64,000 nt of DNA from an uncultured Clostridia bacterium (GTDB lineage: Bacteria > Bacillota > Clostridia > Christensenellales > UBA1242): positions 62,001-126,000 of the forward strand of contig CANQOO010000001.1 in NCBI GenBank assembly GCA_947625515.1. The letters run 5' to 3'. Position 1 is the stretch's first letter. Each line of letters opens with the position of its first letter. The notes under the pieces were generated by a model, which ran no database searches, had not been told where the DNA came from, and worked only from the letters and a program-made list of their open reading frames with translations. The position numbers and the translations under genes were made by a program. Of the stretch, positions 63,646-64,000 are shown in pieces.

Positions 63646-64000
63646 ATGAGACGTAAATTCGCGGGGGGGGGGATTTTTGATAAACTAAAATTAACCGGCT
63701 TTGTTTGCTTGTTTCTCTTTGTCATCACTTGCACTATGGCTAACATTGTTTTGGCTGCTCTTTCGACTGGAATCGAGGGCGGCTTTTCTGTTATCTATGA
63801 AATTCCGCAGGACCTATGGGACCGAGTGTCACAAATCTTTGACAAAAGCAATGTCAACAAACTGTTGTGGAACATCTCAGGCGACAACACAGCGACGGTG
63901 GACAATATGGCACCGATTGAAGCCCTTGCAGCAAGCAGGATGACCTCAGAAGACATGATTGCAAACTACAACAAGGTGAACCCCGCATCTGTTGACAAGG
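63646..64000 (+). CDS. Surface protein, subfamily B copy 2; G10 tract in frame (phase ON); 3' end outside window
   Basis: ATG AGA CGT AAA TTC GCG GGG GGG GGG ATT TTT GAT AAA CTA ... ATG GCT AAC ATT GTT is open to the window end; near-identical to copy 1. Missed in the ORF track, likely because its stop lies outside the window. Confidence 0.85.
   Translation, partial: MRRKFAGGGIFDKLKLTGFVCLFLFVITCTMANIVLAALSTGIEGGFSVIYEIPQDLWDRVSQIFDKSNVNKLLWNISGDNTATVDNMAPIEALAASRMTSEDMIANYNKVNPASVDK
63663..63672 (+). repeat. G10 homopolymer contingency tract (ON length)
   Basis: Counted directly: gc + 10 g + attttt. Confidence 0.9.

Noticed and set aside
63701-63943. 80-aa + ORF listed in the track
   Set aside because: It is the wrong frame of surface-protein copy 2. 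The true frame starts at 63646 and runs off the window, so the ORF caller missed it.
1-64000. CRISPR arrays, tRNA or rRNA genes
   Set aside because: No regularly spaced repeats, cloverleaf-like T-loop contexts or rRNA sequence recognised by eye. A tRNAscan-SE/barrnap run would be decisive.

Overview
The window is a low-GC chromosomal segment whose gene content suggests a spore-forming, Clostridia-like Firmicute. That is inferred from spoIIR, sleB, ypeB, a SPOCS/LysM protein, veg and hrcA-grpE-dnaK-dnaJ; I ran no taxonomic search. It is mostly housekeeping: ppdK, uvrB-uvrA, the heat-shock operon with a CIRCE element, a DUF1385-PrmC fusion, prfA, queH, signal peptidase I, HU, rubrerythrin, hflX, an 11-kb lipoprotein gene, rpoB, rpoC, rsmE and mtaB. 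Interleaved are at least five genes for N-terminally anchored surface proteins in two related subfamilies. The most interesting signal is in these genes. A tandem pair at the right end (61896.. and 63646..) carries a G homopolymer right after the start codon. Copy 1 has 9 G and is frameshifted (OFF). Copy 2 has 10 G and is in frame (ON). A third family member (16142..17068, minus strand) has a 9-C tract inside the -35/-10 spacer of its predicted promoter (TTGACA-N16-TAAAAT). Together these look like a surface-protein phase-variation system using both translational and transcriptional homopolymer switches. Other points of note: GrpE with a 22-Cys/70-residue N-terminal extension, a 523-bp highly structured rpoB-rpoC spacer, an orphan VirB3/VirB4-like ATPase next to the giant lipoprotein gene, a terminator-like hairpin in the rpoB leader, and a small Asn-rich ORF with a strong RBS. 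Family names come from reading the supplied translations; no database search was run.
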